Shown here: positions 10,550 to 20,554 of the stretch, in pieces | How the letters are laid out: each line of letters begins with the position of its first letter | Numbering within the stretch: the first letter of the stretch is position 1 | NCBI RefSeq assembly: GCF_003112535.1 | Contig: NZ_BEWA01000012.1 | Span: 124,001-188,000, forward strand | Source: Streptomyces rishiriensis | GTDB lineage: Bacteria > Actinomycetota > Actinomycetes > Streptomycetales > Streptomycetaceae | Length of the DNA: 64,000 nucleotides | Direction of reading: 5' to 3' | The notes under the pieces: model-generated | The model's input: only the letters and a program-made list of their open reading frames with translations | The model's database searches: none | What the model was told of the DNA's origin: nothing | Program-made: the position numbers and the translations under genes

Positions 10550-13500
10550 GTGTCGCCACAGTCCCCCAGTAACTCCAGCATCTCGACCGACGCAGACCAA
10601 GCGGGCAAGAACCCCGCTGCCGCGTTCGGGCCGAACGAGTGGCTCGTCGACGAGATCTATCAGCAGTACCTCCAGGACCCGAATTCGGTAGACCGCGCCT
10701 GGTGGGACTTCTTCGCCGACTACAAGCCAGGAGCAGCCGCTCCCTCGGCTCCGGCGGGTACTGCGGCCGCGGGGGCCGCAGCGACCACCACCACGCCCCC
10801 TGCGCCCGCTGCCCCGGCCGCTCCCGCCCAGGCGGCGCCCGCTGCTGCGGCGCCCGCCGCCGCGGCTCCCGCGCCCGCCGCCGCCAAGCCCGCGGCCGCC
10901 GCTCCGGCTCCGGCGAAGGCGGCCCCCGCCTCCCCCACGCTCGGATCCACTCGCGCGGGGGGACCCCCATCGCCGGCCGCCGCCGCGAAGCCCGCGCCCG
11001 CCGCCGCGGCTCCCGCCTCCCCCGAGGGCCCCGAGTTCGTGACGCTGCGCGGTCCGTCCGCCGCGGTCGCCAAGAACATGAACGCCTCGCTGGAGCTGCC
11101 CACGGCCACGTCCGTGCGCGCGGTCCCGGTGAAGCTGCTGTTCGACAACCGCATCGTCATCAACAACCACCTCAAGCGCGCCCGGGGCGGGAAGATCTCC
11201 TTCACGCACCTGATCGGCTTCGCGATGGTGCAGGCCATCAAGGCCATGCCGTCGATGAACTGGCACTACGCGGAGAAGGACGGGAAGCCCACCCTCGTCA
11301 AGCCGCCGCACGTCAACTTCGGCCTGGCCATCGACCTGGTGAAGCCCAACGGCGACCGTCAGCTCGTCGTCGCCGGCATCAAGAAGGCCGAGACGCTGAA
11401 CTTCTTCGAGTTCTGGCAGGCCTACGAGGACATCGTCCGCCGCGCCCGCGACGGCAAGCTGACGATGGACGACTTCACCGGCGTCACGGTCTCCCTGACC
11501 AACCCCGGCGGCCTCGGCACCGTCCACTCCGTGCCGCGTCTGATGCCCGGCCAGTCGGTCATCATGGGCGTCGGCTCCATGGACTACCCGGCGGAGTTCC
11601 AGGGCACCAGCCAGGACACCCTGAACAAGCTCGGAATCTCGAAGGTCATGACGCTCACGTCGACCTACGACCACCGGGTCATCCAGGGCGCCGCGTCCGG
11701 CGAGTTCCTGCGGATCGTCGCCAACCTGCTGCTCGGCGAGAACGGTTTCTTCGACGAGATCTTCGAGGCGCTGCGCATCCCCTACGAGCCGGTCCGCTGG
11801 CTCAAGGACATCGACGCCAGCCACGACGACGACGTCACCAAGGCCGCCCGCGTCTTCGAGCTGATCCACTCCTACCGGGTCCGCGGCCACGTCATGGCCG
11901 ACACCGACCCGCTGGAGTACCGCCAGCGCAAGCACCCCGACCTCGACATCACCGAGCACGGCCTCACCCTGTGGGACCTGGAGCGCGAGTTCGCGGTCGG
12001 CGGCTTCTCCGGCAAGTCCCTGATGAAGCTGCGCGACATCCTCGGCGTGCTGCGCGACTCGTACTGCCGCACCACCGGCGTCGAGTTCATGCACATCCAG
12101 GACCCCAAGCAGCGCCGCTGGATCCAGGACCGCATCGAGCGCCCGCACACCAAGCCGGAGCGCGAGGAGCAGCTGCGCATCCTGCGCCGGCTGAACGCCG
12201 CGGAGGCCTTCGAGACGTTCCTGCAGACGAAGTACGTCGGCCAGAAGCGCTTCTCGCTGGAGGGCGGCGAGTCCGTCATCCCGCTGCTCGACGCGGTGCT
12301 GGACTCGGCCGCCGAGTCCCGCCTGGACGAGGTCGTCATCGGCATGGCCCACCGGGGCCGCCTGAACGTCCTCGCGAACATCGTCGGCAAGTCGTACGCG
12401 CAGATCTTCCGCGAGTTCGAGGGCAACCTCGACCCGAAGTCGATGCACGGCTCCGGCGACGTGAAGTACCACCTGGGCGCCGAGGGGACCTTCACCGGCC
12501 TGGACGGCGAGCAGATCAAGGTCTCGCTGGCCGCGAACCCCTCCCACCTGGAGACGGTCGACCCGGTCATCGAGGGCATCGCCCGCGCCAAGCAGGACAT
12601 CATCAACAAGGGCGGCTCGGACTTCACGGTCCTGCCGGTCGCCCTGCACGGCGACGCGGCCTTCGCGGGCCAGGGCGTGGTGGCCGAGACCCTGAACATG
12701 TCGCAGCTGCGCGGCTACCGCACCGGCGGCACGGTCCACATCGTCATCAACAACCAGGTCGGCTTCACGGCCGCCCCGGAGTCCTCGCGCTCGTCGATGT
12801 ACGCCACGGACGTGGCGCGCATGATCGAGGCCCCGATCTTCCACGTGAACGGCGACGACCCCGAGGCCGTGGTGCGCGTCGCGCGTCTGGCCTTCGAGTT
12901 CCGCCAGGCGTTCAACAAGGACGTGGTGATCGACCTCATCTGCTACCGCCGCCGCGGTCACAACGAGTCGGACAACCCGGCCTTCACCCAGCCGCTGATG
13001 TACGACCTGATCGACAAGAAGCGCTCGGTGCGCAAGCTCTACACCGAGTCCCTGATCGGTCGCGGCGACATCACCCTGGAAGAGGCCGAGCAGGCGCTGC
13101 AGGACTACCAGGGCCAGCTGGAGAAGGTCTTCACGGAGGTCCGCGAGGCCGTCACGGCCCAGCCGAGCGCCGGCCCGGTGTCGGACCCGCAGGCGGAGTT
13201 CCCGGTCGCCGTGAACACCGCGATCTCCACCGAGGTCGTCAAGCGCATCGCCGAGTCCCAGGTCAACATCCCGGACTACTTCCACGTGCACCCGCGTCTG
13301 CTGCCCCAGCTGCAGCGCCGGGCCACGATGGTCGAGGACGGGACGATCGACTGGGGCATGGGCGAGACGCTGGCCGTGGGCTCGCTCCTCCTCGAGGGCA
13401 CCCCGGTGCGGCTGTCCGGCCAGGACTCGCAGCGCGGCACCTTCGGCCAGCGTCACGCGGTCCTCATCGACCGCGAGACGGGCGAGGAGCACACCCCGCT

Positions 13501-14395
13501 CCAGTACCTCGCCGACGAGCAGGCGCGCTACAACGTCTACAACTCGCTGCTGTCCGAGTACGCGGTCATGGGCTTCGAGTACGGCTACTCGCTGGCCCGC
13601 CCGGACGCGCTCGTGATGTGGGAGGCGCAGTTCGGCGACTTCGTCAACGGCGCGCAGACGGTCGTCGACGAGTACATCTCGGCCGCCGAGCAGAAGTGGG
13701 GCCAGACGTCCGGCGTCACCCTGCTCCTCCCGCACGGCTACGAGGGCCAGGGCCCGGACCACTCCTCGGCCCGTGTCGAGCGCTTCCTGCAGCTCTGCGC
13801 CCAGAACAACATGACGGTCGCGATGCCCACGCTGCCGTCGAACTACTTCCACCTCCTGCGGTGGCAGGTGCACAACCCGCACCACAAGCCGCTGGTCGTC
13901 TTCACCCCGAAGTCGATGCTGCGTCTGAAGGCCGCCGCGTCGAAGGCGGAGGAGTTCACCACGGGCCAGTTCCGCCCGGTCATCGGCGACGCGTCCGTCG
14001 ACGCGAACGCGGTCAAGAAGGTCGTCTTCTGCACCGGCAAGGTCTACTACGACCTGGACGCCGAGCGTCAGAAGCGCGGGGTCACGGACACGGCCATCAT
14101 CCGGCTGGAGCGGCTGTACCCGCTGCCGGGCGCCGAGGTGCAGGCCGAGGTCAACAAGTACCCCAACGCCGAGAAGTACCTGTGGGCCCAGGAGGAGCCG
14201 GCCAACCAGGGCGCCTGGCCGTTCATCGCCCTGAACCTGATCGACCACCTGGACCTCGCGGTCGGCGCGGACGTGCCGCACGGCGAGCGCCTGCGCCGCA
14301 TCTCGCGCCCGCACGGCTCGTCCCCGGCGGTCGGTTCCGCCAAGCGTCACCAGGCGGAGCAGGAGCAGCTGGTGCGTGAGGTGTTCGAGGCGTAG
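10550..14395 (+). CDS. kgd: Multifunctional 2-oxoglutarate decarboxylase/dehydrogenase (E2-E1 fusion)
   Basis: A 1281-residue TCA-cycle enzyme of the actinobacterial KGD/OdhA type. Order: a short N-terminal E1-type helix ('NEWLVDEIYQQYLQDPNSVDRAWWDFFADY'), an Ala/Pro-rich linker of roughly 100 residues, and an E2-like acyltransferase domain ending in 'TSTYDHRVIQGAASGEFL' with the active-site His. Then comes a full thiamine-diphosphate E1 domain with 'MAHRGRLNVL', 'HGDAAFAGQGVVAETLNM' and 'NNQVGFTA', and the C-terminal transketolase fold. No lipoyl domain is present, as expected; in this group it is supplied in trans. The GTG at 10550 (VSPQSPSNSS) matches the usual family start, although the ribosome binding site is weak. 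GarA-type FHA control is known for relatives. Confidence 0.96.
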   Translation: MSPQSPSNSSISTDADQAGKNPAAAFGPNEWLVDEIYQQYLQDPNSVDRAWWDFFADYKPGAAAPSAPAGTAAAGAAATTTTPPAPAAPAAPAQAAPAAAAPAAAAPAPAAAKPAAAAPAPAKAAPASPTLGSTRAGGPPSPAAAAKPAPAAAAPASPEGPEFVTLRGPSAAVAKNMNASLELPTATSVRAVPVKLLFDNRIVINNHLKRARGGKISFTHLIGFAMVQAIKAMPSMNWHYAEKDGKPTLVKPPHVNFGLAIDLVKPNGDRQLVVAGIKKAETLNFFEFWQAYEDIVRRARDGKLTMDDFTGVTVSLTNPGGLGTVHSVPRLMPGQSVIMGVGSMDYPAEFQGTSQDTLNKLGISKVMTLTSTYDHRVIQGAASGEFLRIVANLLLGENGFFDEIFEALRIPYEPVRWLKDIDASHDDDVTKAARVFELIHSYRVRGHVMADTDPLEYRQRKHPDLDITEHGLTLWDLEREFAVGGFSGKSLMKLRDILGVLRDSYCRTTGVEFMHIQDPKQRRWIQDRIERPHTKPEREEQLRILRRLNAAEAFETFLQTKYVGQKRFSLEGGESVIPLLDAVLDSAAESRLDEVVIGMAHRGRLNVLANIVGKSYAQIFREFEGNLDPKSMHGSGDVKYHLGAEGTFTGLDGEQIKVSLAANPSHLETVDPVIEGIARAKQDIINKGGSDFTVLPVALHGDAAFAGQGVVAETLNMSQLRGYRTGGTVHIVINNQVGFTAAPESSRSSMYATDVARMIEAPIFHVNGDDPEAVVRVARLAFEFRQAFNKDVVIDLICYRRRGHNESDNPAFTQPLMYDLIDKKRSVRKLYTESLIGRGDITLEEAEQALQDYQGQLEKVFTEVREAVTAQPSAGPVSDPQAEFPVAVNTAISTEVVKRIAESQVNIPDYFHVHPRLLPQLQRRATMVEDGTIDWGMGETLAVGSLLLEGTPVRLSGQDSQRGTFGQRHAVLIDRETGEEHTPLQYLADEQARYNVYNSLLSEYAVMGFEYGYSLARPDALVMWEAQFGDFVNGAQTVVDEYISAAEQKWGQTSGVTLLLPHGYEGQGPDHSSARVERFLQLCAQNNMTVAMPTLPSNYFHLLRWQVHNPHHKPLVVFTPKSMLRLKAAASKAEEFTTGQFRPVIGDASVDANAVKKVVFCTGKVYYDLDAERQKRGVTDTAIIRLERLYPLPGAEVQAEVNKYPNAEKYLWAQEEPANQGAWPFIALNLIDHLDLAVGADVPHGERLRRISRPHGSSPAVGSAKRHQAEQEQLVREVFEA

Positions 14396-14410
14396 TCCTC
14401 GGCCGCCGCG

Positions 14411-14458
14411 CGGCGAAGGGCCCGCCCCCGGAGGTTTCCGGGGGCGGGCCCTTCGCCG
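14411..14458. terminator. Strong bidirectional terminator between kgd and the STAND gene
   Basis: A perfect 21-bp inverted repeat with an AGGTTT loop sits between the two convergent genes. It begins 16 bp after the kgd stop and should serve both strands. Confidence 0.85.
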
Positions 14459-14503
14459 TGCCGGACGGCTCACGCGGCTCACCTGGTCCGCGGCGGGCCG
14501 CCG

Positions 14504-17500
14504 TCAGATGACCTGGGGTTCGAAGTCCCAGTAGGGGCGGTTGCGGGAGCGGGCCGAGACGGTGTGCGGATGCTTGCTGCCCAGCGTCGAGTCGAGGTCC
14601 GTGAGGGCCTCCTGCTCGACCTTCTCCGCCTGCCGCCGGTCCCGCAGGCCGCGCAGGTCCGCCGCGTGGGCGATGCGCGCCGACAGGGTCAGCGGATGGG
14701 TGCGGCCGAGCGACTCGACCGCCCGGGTCACCGTGTCCCGGCTGAGGTCGGCGGCGCTCTCGGTGTCGCCGACGATGTTGCGCAGGGCCGAGGCGTTCAG
14801 GGCGCAGCCCAGCGTCCAGGGGTGGTTCTCCCCCACCGCGTCGGTCATCGACGCGAGCGCCTGCTCCAGGAGGACGTGGCCGGCCTCCCGCTCGCCGACG
14901 TTGCGCAGGATCAGCGCCTGGTTGGCGCGGGCCCCGGCGACGAAGGGGTGGCCCTCGGCGAGCATCACCTCGTAGCGTGCGACGACGGCCTCGCTGAGCT
15001 CGCGGGCCTGGTCGATGTCGCCGTGCTCGCGGGCGTAGCAGCTCTGGGCCGTCGCGAAGATCAGGGTCAGCGGATGCGTCTCGCCGAGCACCCGCTCGCC
15101 GCGTTCCAGCACGCTGGACAGCAGGTCCCCGGGCTCCTGCGGGTCGGCGCCGCGGTCGCCGCGGCGGTCGCGGTCGCCGAGGCGGTAGCGGCACAGTGCG
15201 AGGTTGTGCTCGGCCTTGAGGGTCTGCGGGTTGTCGCGGCCCAGCACCCGGCGGATCTCGCCCACGTTGTTCGCCTGGATGGACTCGGCCTCGGTGTAGT
15301 TGCCGAGGAGGCGCAGGTCGATGGCGTAGGAGATCTCGGAGCCGAGGGTCCACGGATGCCGGGCCCGCAGCAGCTGGCGCCGGGACTCCATGGTCCGCCG
15401 GTCGTGCTCCAGGGCCTCCGGGTAGCGGCCGAGGAGGCGCAGCGAGACGGCCAGGTTGTTGCGTGAGTTGAGGCTGCGCGAGTCCTGTTCGCCGAGCAGT
15501 TCGCGGTAGGCGACCAGCACCCACTCGGACAGTTCCAGCGCCTCGTCGTAGCGGCCGAGGCCCCGCAGGTCGGCGGCGAGACCCGCGGCGGCCCGCAGAT
15601 GCTCCAGGTCCTGGGGGCCGCGCTCGGCCTTCAGATGCTCGGCGGCCGCACGGCTGAGGGCCTCGGTGCGCGCGTAGTCGCCGGTGGCCCGCAGCAGGTT
15701 GGTGTAGTGGTACGTCAGCTCCCAGATCCTGGGGTGCGTCGGGCCGAGCAGCTCGCGCCAGGCCTCCATCGCGCGCTCGCCGAGCTTGATGCCGGCGTTG
15801 TACTCGCCGGAGAAGTACATGTAGCGCAGGCAGTTGAAGACCAGCCGCTGCACGTTCGGGTCCTGGGTCTGCAGCACGTCCGCGTACTTCAGGTGCGGCA
15901 CGATCTCGGCGTACCCGGGCCACAGGTCGGGGTCGGTGGGCCGGCGCGGGTCGGCGGCGGCGAGGGCCTGCCGGACGACGTCGACGAACTCCTTGCGGTC
16001 CGCGTCCGGCATGTCCTTGTGCACGATCTGGTGGACCATGCGGTGCAGGTACAGCGACTCCCCGGACACGGAGCCCTCCTCGCCCGCCGTCTCGTGGGAC
16101 TCCAGCCGGACCACCGAGTACTGGCGGAGCTGGTTGATCGCCCTGTTCCACAGCAGCGGGTCGTTGAGCAGCCCGGCGAGCTGTTCGGGCAGTTCGTCGC
16201 TCGACATCTCGCGCAGCAGGCGGACGGGGATGAAGCCCGGGGCGAAGAAGGTGCACAGCCGCAGCAGGTCGACCGACTCGGGGACGGTCTCACGGAGCTT
16301 GTTCAGCAGTATCGACCAGGCGGTCTGGAAGGCGAGCGGGAAGTCCGCCGACACCTTCACGACGTCGTTGTCGATGCCGCCGTCCAGCAGGGCGATGTAC
16401 TCCCGCACGGACAGGTCGGAGTCGTTCAGCCAGCCCGCCGTCTGATCCAGCAGCAGCGGCAGGTCCTCCAGCGCGTCCGCGAGCTGGTCGGCCTCGACCT
16501 CCGACAGCCGGGGCGCGCGGCGGCGGATGAACGCCACCGACTCGTCCCGGGCGTACACGGGCACCTCCAGCAACTTGCTGTTGTGCTCGGTCCATTCGGG
16601 GTTGCGGGAGGTGATGATGACATGGCCGGGGCCGGTCGGCACCAGGTCCCAGATCTGGTCCGGTTCGTCCGCTCCGTCGAGGATCAGCAGCCAGCGCCCG
16701 TAGGGGTCGCCGCGGCGCAGCGCGTCGCGGACGGCGCGCAGCCGTTCGCCGTACTCCTGGCCGGTCTGCAGGCCCAGCTTCGGGGCGAGTTCGGCCAGCA
16801 GCCGGCGGTAGGTGACGCGTTTCTCGGCGTTGACCCACCACACGACGTCGTACTCGGAGCCGAACCGGTACACGTATTCGGCGGCCATCTGGGTCTTGCC
16901 GACCCCGGACATGCCGTGGAAGGTGACCACGCCGGCGCCCGGCTCCGCGCCCTGGAGCAGGTGGTAGGCGTCGTTGAGCAGCGACTCGCGGCCGGTGAAG
17001 CGGGTGTTGCGGCGGGGCACCCCGCCCCAGACCTCGGGCATCGCCGCGGGGAAGCGGGGGCCGCGGCGGGCGGCGTCGGGGGTCTCGCGCAGCGGTTCGA
17101 GCGGCAGGTCGAGCCGGTCGAACAGGCGGCGCTCGGCCTCCTCGGAGCCCATGTTGGTCAGGTCGACGGGGGCGAGGACGGCGGTCGCGGCGGGCACGGA
17201 CGCCGTGGTCACGGAGACCGCGGCGAACCGGGACGGGTCGGGGGCGACGACCTCGCGCAGTGCCGCGTTCCACTCCTCCTGCGTGCGGGGCCCGAGCTGG
17301 AAGTACCACTCGCTGACGACGATGAGGATGCGTCCCTCGGCGAGTTCCAGGTCGCGCAGCAGGTCGACCAGCGGCACCTCCGCCGGGGAGTCCCAGCGCA
17401 GGTAGACGACCCGCAGGCCGCGCCGTTCGAGCCGGTCACCGATCCAGGCCGCCCAGGCCCGGTTGAATCCCGCGAAGTGGATCGTGACCGTCTGCTTCGC

Positions 17501-17545
17501 GGACCTCCTCCCGGTTGCCCCGACCGGCGTACGAGCTCCAGACAT
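14504..17545 (-). CDS. fxsT: FxSxx-COOH system TIR-like/NB-ARC/TPR protein (FxsT type)
   Basis: A 1013-residue STAND NTPase. The N-terminal 130 residues ('VTIHFAGFNRAWAAWIGDRL', 'ILIVVSEWYFQLGPRTQEEW') resemble a TIR-like effector domain. An NB-ARC module follows, with the P-loop 'GMSGVGKT' near residue 213, 'WLLILDGAD' (Walker B) and 'HVIITSRNPEW'. The C-terminal 400 residues are TPR repeats of the kinesin-light-chain kind (repeated 'LG..HP.TL' and 'NLA..LR.LG.Y.EA'). The ATG at 17545 has a GGAGG site 6 bases upstream. It closes a minus-strand block that contains the FxSxx precursor and its modifying enzymes; FxSxx clusters commonly carry such a protein. An inferred role is sensing or relaying a peptide signal. 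Confidence 0.85.
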   Translation of the reverse strand: MSGARTPVGATGRRSAKQTVTIHFAGFNRAWAAWIGDRLERRGLRVVYLRWDSPAEVPLVDLLRDLELAEGRILIVVSEWYFQLGPRTQEEWNAALREVVAPDPSRFAAVSVTTASVPAATAVLAPVDLTNMGSEEAERRLFDRLDLPLEPLRETPDAARRGPRFPAAMPEVWGGVPRRNTRFTGRESLLNDAYHLLQGAEPGAGVVTFHGMSGVGKTQMAAEYVYRFGSEYDVVWWVNAEKRVTYRRLLAELAPKLGLQTGQEYGERLRAVRDALRRGDPYGRWLLILDGADEPDQIWDLVPTGPGHVIITSRNPEWTEHNSKLLEVPVYARDESVAFIRRRAPRLSEVEADQLADALEDLPLLLDQTAGWLNDSDLSVREYIALLDGGIDNDVVKVSADFPLAFQTAWSILLNKLRETVPESVDLLRLCTFFAPGFIPVRLLREMSSDELPEQLAGLLNDPLLWNRAINQLRQYSVVRLESHETAGEEGSVSGESLYLHRMVHQIVHKDMPDADRKEFVDVVRQALAAADPRRPTDPDLWPGYAEIVPHLKYADVLQTQDPNVQRLVFNCLRYMYFSGEYNAGIKLGERAMEAWRELLGPTHPRIWELTYHYTNLLRATGDYARTEALSRAAAEHLKAERGPQDLEHLRAAAGLAADLRGLGRYDEALELSEWVLVAYRELLGEQDSRSLNSRNNLAVSLRLLGRYPEALEHDRRTMESRRQLLRARHPWTLGSEISYAIDLRLLGNYTEAESIQANNVGEIRRVLGRDNPQTLKAEHNLALCRYRLGDRDRRGDRGADPQEPGDLLSSVLERGERVLGETHPLTLIFATAQSCYAREHGDIDQARELSEAVVARYEVMLAEGHPFVAGARANQALILRNVGEREAGHVLLEQALASMTDAVGENHPWTLGCALNASALRNIVGDTESAADLSRDTVTRAVESLGRTHPLTLSARIAHAADLRGLRDRRQAEKVEQEALTDLDSTLGSKHPHTVSARSRNRPYWDFEPQVI

Positions 17546-17678
17546 GCAGCGGCCTCCAGCACGTAGTACCTCGAAAATCCTAGGACCTCGGCGCGGCGCG
17601 CGTAAGTCCGCCGACCGGTCCGGCGCGCGCCTCGGCCCGACGATCTTCGCGCACCGGAGGGCGCCGCGCAGGCCATCC

Positions 17679-19199
17679 TCATCCTTTCGGGCGTGGCAGC
17701 GCGGGAGCATGACGCTGCGTCCACAGGGCGCGCGCGGCCTTCACGTACGCCTGGGCCCGGACGGTGTGGTCGCGGGGCGCCGGGTGTTCGGCCATGCGTT
17801 CGTAGGCGGCGGTCATCTCGTCGACGAACACACGTCCCGGGACGGTGAGGTCGGGCGAGGCGACGAGGGCCGGCAGGGCGGCTGCCACCTGGGCGCGGTA
17901 GCGGGCGTGCCGGGACCAGGCGTACTCCGCTTCGGGCGGCGGGGTGACGAGCGCCCGGCGCTGGAAGTAGTGCGCGAGGGCCAGATGCGAGTAGACGCCC
18001 TGCAGCAGGCTGTCGTAGGGCCGGGGAACCGTCTTCCACGGCGCGAAGTAGCGTGCCTCGGGGCCCGCGTGATGGAGCGTCACCAGATCGCCGAGGGCGG
18101 CCAGTTTGGCGTGGTGCAGTTCGTGGACGACCGTGGCGGCCAGGGCCACGGCGTCCTTCGGGGGGCTGGCGAGCAGGGCGCCGAACGCCTCGTGCCGGGT
18201 CGCGCTGCAGCTGTCCCGCCCGTCGGCGCCCGCGCCGGGGGGCCGTTCCAGCGGGACCAGGCAGCGCAGCAGTGCCGAGGCCTCGTCGACTCGCTGCTCG
18301 CCGCCGGTGCGCAGGGCGGCCGCGGTGCCGGACCAGGCCTGGAGCCATCGCTTGCAGTCCGCGTCGTCGAGGGTGGCCGGGGCTCCCAGCGTGCGGTGGC
18401 GGGGGCCGGGCGCGGCGCGGTAGGGGTCGGCGTCGTCCAGGGGCATGGGGGTCGCGCCGGGCAGCAGCCCGGGCAGGGCGTGCGCGGACGTCCAGGCCAG
18501 GGCGCCGGACCAGGCCCCGATGCCGCTCTCCAGGTGCACGACGACGTCCGGCGCGCCCGGCTGACGAAACGTCAGCCGTCCGTCCCGGTGCCCGAGGTCG
18601 ACGGGCACGTCGCCCGGGGCGGCCGTGTGCAGGGAGCCGAGGGAGGGCAGCGTGAGCACACCGGCGCGGGCGGTCAGCCGGACGGCGAAGGGGATCCCGG
18701 CACGGGCGGCCGCGACGGCGGCGACGGCGCTGAAGTGGGCGAGGTCTCGCCGGAGCCGGCGTGCCGTGTGCTCGTCCCGTGCACCGGGGAGACGCTCGCG
18801 GTCGTCGAGTCCCCGCAGACAGCTCAGGGCCCAGGGGCCGGTGAGGGGATGGAAGAGACGGGCACGCGCGGGCGAGAGCGCGCCGCCGGGTGAGCGGGCG
18901 GCGCGGACCGAGCGGGCGGCGTCGGGCGGGCGGCGGTGCGCGCCGGACGGAGGGGCCGCGGCTCCGGCGCGCGGTGGGCGGTCGGCCTCGGCGAGCAGGC
19001 TCCAGTCCTCGCGCAGCCGCGCCTTGCGCTCGGCGGAGCAGACGGCGGGATCCGCCGCGTCGGCCGCGTCGAGCACGGCGCGCACCAGGAGCAGCCGCCG
19101 GGTGTCCTGATCCCGCACCAGGAGCGCGAGCGTCTCGGCGCCGCCCCCGGTGCGCCCGAGTTCGCCGAGGGCCCCGTCCGGGACCGGCGACGCGATCAC
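17679..19199 (-). CDS. HExxH-motif protein, candidate 2-oxoglutarate-dependent peptide beta-hydroxylase
   Basis: A 506-residue protein. It carries 'VVHELHHAKLAALGDL' with the HExxH metal-binding motif at residues 359-363, followed by 'LLQGVYSHLALAHYF' with further His residues. This is the signature of the HEXXH proteins that accompany radical SAM peptide maturases in FxSxx clusters. Some relatives, including versions fused to the radical SAM enzyme, have been shown to beta-hydroxylate peptides using 2-oxoglutarate rather than act as proteases. The GTG at 19199 overlaps the stop of fxsB (GTGA), so the two are translationally coupled, a split form of the fused enzyme. The alternative, a zinc peptidase, is less likely given the context. 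Confidence 0.8.
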   Translation of the reverse strand: MIASPVPDGALGELGRTGGGAETLALLVRDQDTRRLLLVRAVLDAADAADPAVCSAERKARLREDWSLLAEADRPPRAGAAAPPSGAHRRPPDAARSVRAARSPGGALSPARARLFHPLTGPWALSCLRGLDDRERLPGARDEHTARRLRRDLAHFSAVAAVAAARAGIPFAVRLTARAGVLTLPSLGSLHTAAPGDVPVDLGHRDGRLTFRQPGAPDVVVHLESGIGAWSGALAWTSAHALPGLLPGATPMPLDDADPYRAAPGPRHRTLGAPATLDDADCKRWLQAWSGTAAALRTGGEQRVDEASALLRCLVPLERPPGAGADGRDSCSATRHEAFGALLASPPKDAVALAATVVHELHHAKLAALGDLVTLHHAGPEARYFAPWKTVPRPYDSLLQGVYSHLALAHYFQRRALVTPPPEAEYAWSRHARYRAQVAAALPALVASPDLTVPGRVFVDEMTAAYERMAEHPAPRDHTVRAQAYVKAARALWTQRHAPALPRPKG

Positions 19200-20341
19200 G
19201 ACCAGACCTCCTCGCGGCGGACCGCCGGGGTCGTGTCCGTGGCGAGCCGGGCGGCGATGTGGCGGATGAGGCGCTGGAGGTCGGCGCAGTACACGGACGG
19301 GTTGCGGAAGCCGTGGCCGGCCCGGTACCGGTGGGCGTAGTGGCCGCCGCCGCAGACCCTCAGCAGCGGGCACGACCGGCACTGGTCCGCGAGGGCGGCG
19401 GCGCCCGCCTGCCGGGCCGCGACCGCGGGGTGCCGCAGCGCCTCGTCGAACGCGTGCCGGAAGACGTCCAGGCCCGTGCGCGCGGCGCCGTCGTAGGCCG
19501 ACTTCAGGGAGTCGACCTGCTCGACGGATCCGTCGGTCTCCACCACGACCGCGTCAAAGGGCGCGAGCCCCAGGGCCTCCGTGGCGGCGGGCAGTCCCAG
19601 CAGGAGCGCGACGCACTCCTCGAAGAGGCGGATCCGCGTCTCCCGCCGACCGGCCGTCCACCAGCGGTCGAAGACGGCGCACAGCCACTCCCCGTGCCGG
19701 GCGCCCGCCCAGTGGGGCGGCGGGGCGGACCAGTTGCCGTGCGGCAGCAGCAGGTTGAGGGCGGGCGGGCGCAGGGTGAGCAGCGACTCGTACGTCTCCA
19801 CCGGGTCCAGCGTGACGTCGACGACGGTCAGGACGCCGGCGTACACCTGCGGGGCGCGCTCGGCGACCAGCAGGGCCCCGCGTGAGGCGGCCGGCCAGGA
19901 GGGGCGGCCGGCGTGGTCGACGCGCCGCGCGTTTTGCGCGGCGAGACCGCCGTCGAGGCTGACGCCGATCCGCAGGCCGGCGTCGGCCAGGACGGCGAGC
20001 CGGCGCGGGGTGAGGAGGGTGGCGTTGGTCTGGACGACGGCGTCGACGGCGCAGTCCGCCGGGACGCGGTCGCGGACCAGCGCGGTGAAGCGGGCCAGCG
20101 TTCCCGCGCCCGCCAGCAGGGGTTCGCCGCCGTGCAGGACGAGGGACAGCGCGGGCAGGGCATGGGTGCGGGCGTGCTCGGCGATCCGGGTCGCGGTGCG
20201 GTCGAGGACCTCGGGGGCGGCGGCCGCGGGCCGTGAGCGCCAGGTGCGGTCGGGTCCCGTGTAGAGGTAGCAGTAGGTGCAGGCGAGGTTGCAGCGGCCG
20301 TGCACCTTCACGATGAACTGCCGGAAGGCCTGTCCGGACAC
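19196..20341 (-). CDS. fxsB: Radical SAM/SPASM peptide maturase FxsB
   Basis: A 381-residue enzyme. The radical SAM cluster motif is Cys17-x3-Cys21-x2-Cys24 ('RCNLACTYCYLY'), followed by 'LVLHGGEPLLAG', the SAM-binding GGE motif. The C-terminus has a SPASM-like set of Cys residues (321, 324, 330 and 352, around 'QCRSCPLLRVCGGGHY') for auxiliary clusters. FxsB-type enzymes crosslink or otherwise modify the C-terminal core of FxSxx precursors, and cyclophane formation is known for relatives. The GTG at 20341 (VSGQAFRQFIVKVHGRCN) is the standard start for the family; in-frame sequence further upstream is arginine-rich noise. It is downstream of fxsA and overlaps the HExxH gene. Confidence 0.9.
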   Translation of the reverse strand: MSGQAFRQFIVKVHGRCNLACTYCYLYTGPDRTWRSRPAAAAPEVLDRTATRIAEHARTHALPALSLVLHGGEPLLAGAGTLARFTALVRDRVPADCAVDAVVQTNATLLTPRRLAVLADAGLRIGVSLDGGLAAQNARRVDHAGRPSWPAASRGALLVAERAPQVYAGVLTVVDVTLDPVETYESLLTLRPPALNLLLPHGNWSAPPPHWAGARHGEWLCAVFDRWWTAGRRETRIRLFEECVALLLGLPAATEALGLAPFDAVVVETDGSVEQVDSLKSAYDGAARTGLDVFRHAFDEALRHPAVAARQAGAAALADQCRSCPLLRVCGGGHYAHRYRAGHGFRNPSVYCADLQRLIRHIAARLATDTTPAVRREEVWS

Positions 20342-20554
20342 TCCAGCACCCCCATGCCTTCGGCCCTGTGCGCCGCACGGAGGCGCATTCCCGGTTCGCC
20401 GCCGGACACAAACCCCGTCCGACCGATTTTGTCCGAGTCGCGCGCACATCAGACCAGAACCGACGCCAACCGACCGACCTGTGGGGTACGGAAAGAGGCG
20501 GTGCGGAAGGAGACGGTGCGGCACGCAATGAGCCGTCTGAGGGGGGTGCCGCGG
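20342..20554. other. Spacer between fxsA and fxsB
   Basis: A 213-bp gap without a supported gene. Precursor-maturase gaps often contain a hairpin that raises precursor mRNA level relative to the enzymes. I see no strong perfect hairpin here, only a short degenerate direct repeat around 20490-20520. Confidence 0.4.

Noticed and set aside
10445..14482. Two more frames over 1200 codons long, antisense to or shifted within kgd
   Set aside because: Kgd accounts for the region with full catalytic motifs. The alternatives are Arg/Gly/Ala-rich text without domains.
17679..19199. HExxH protein as an ordinary zinc protease
   Set aside because: No signal peptide or peptidase domain is recognisable, and its coupling to fxsB matches the peptide hydroxylase family. 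The protease reading is kept only as an alternative.
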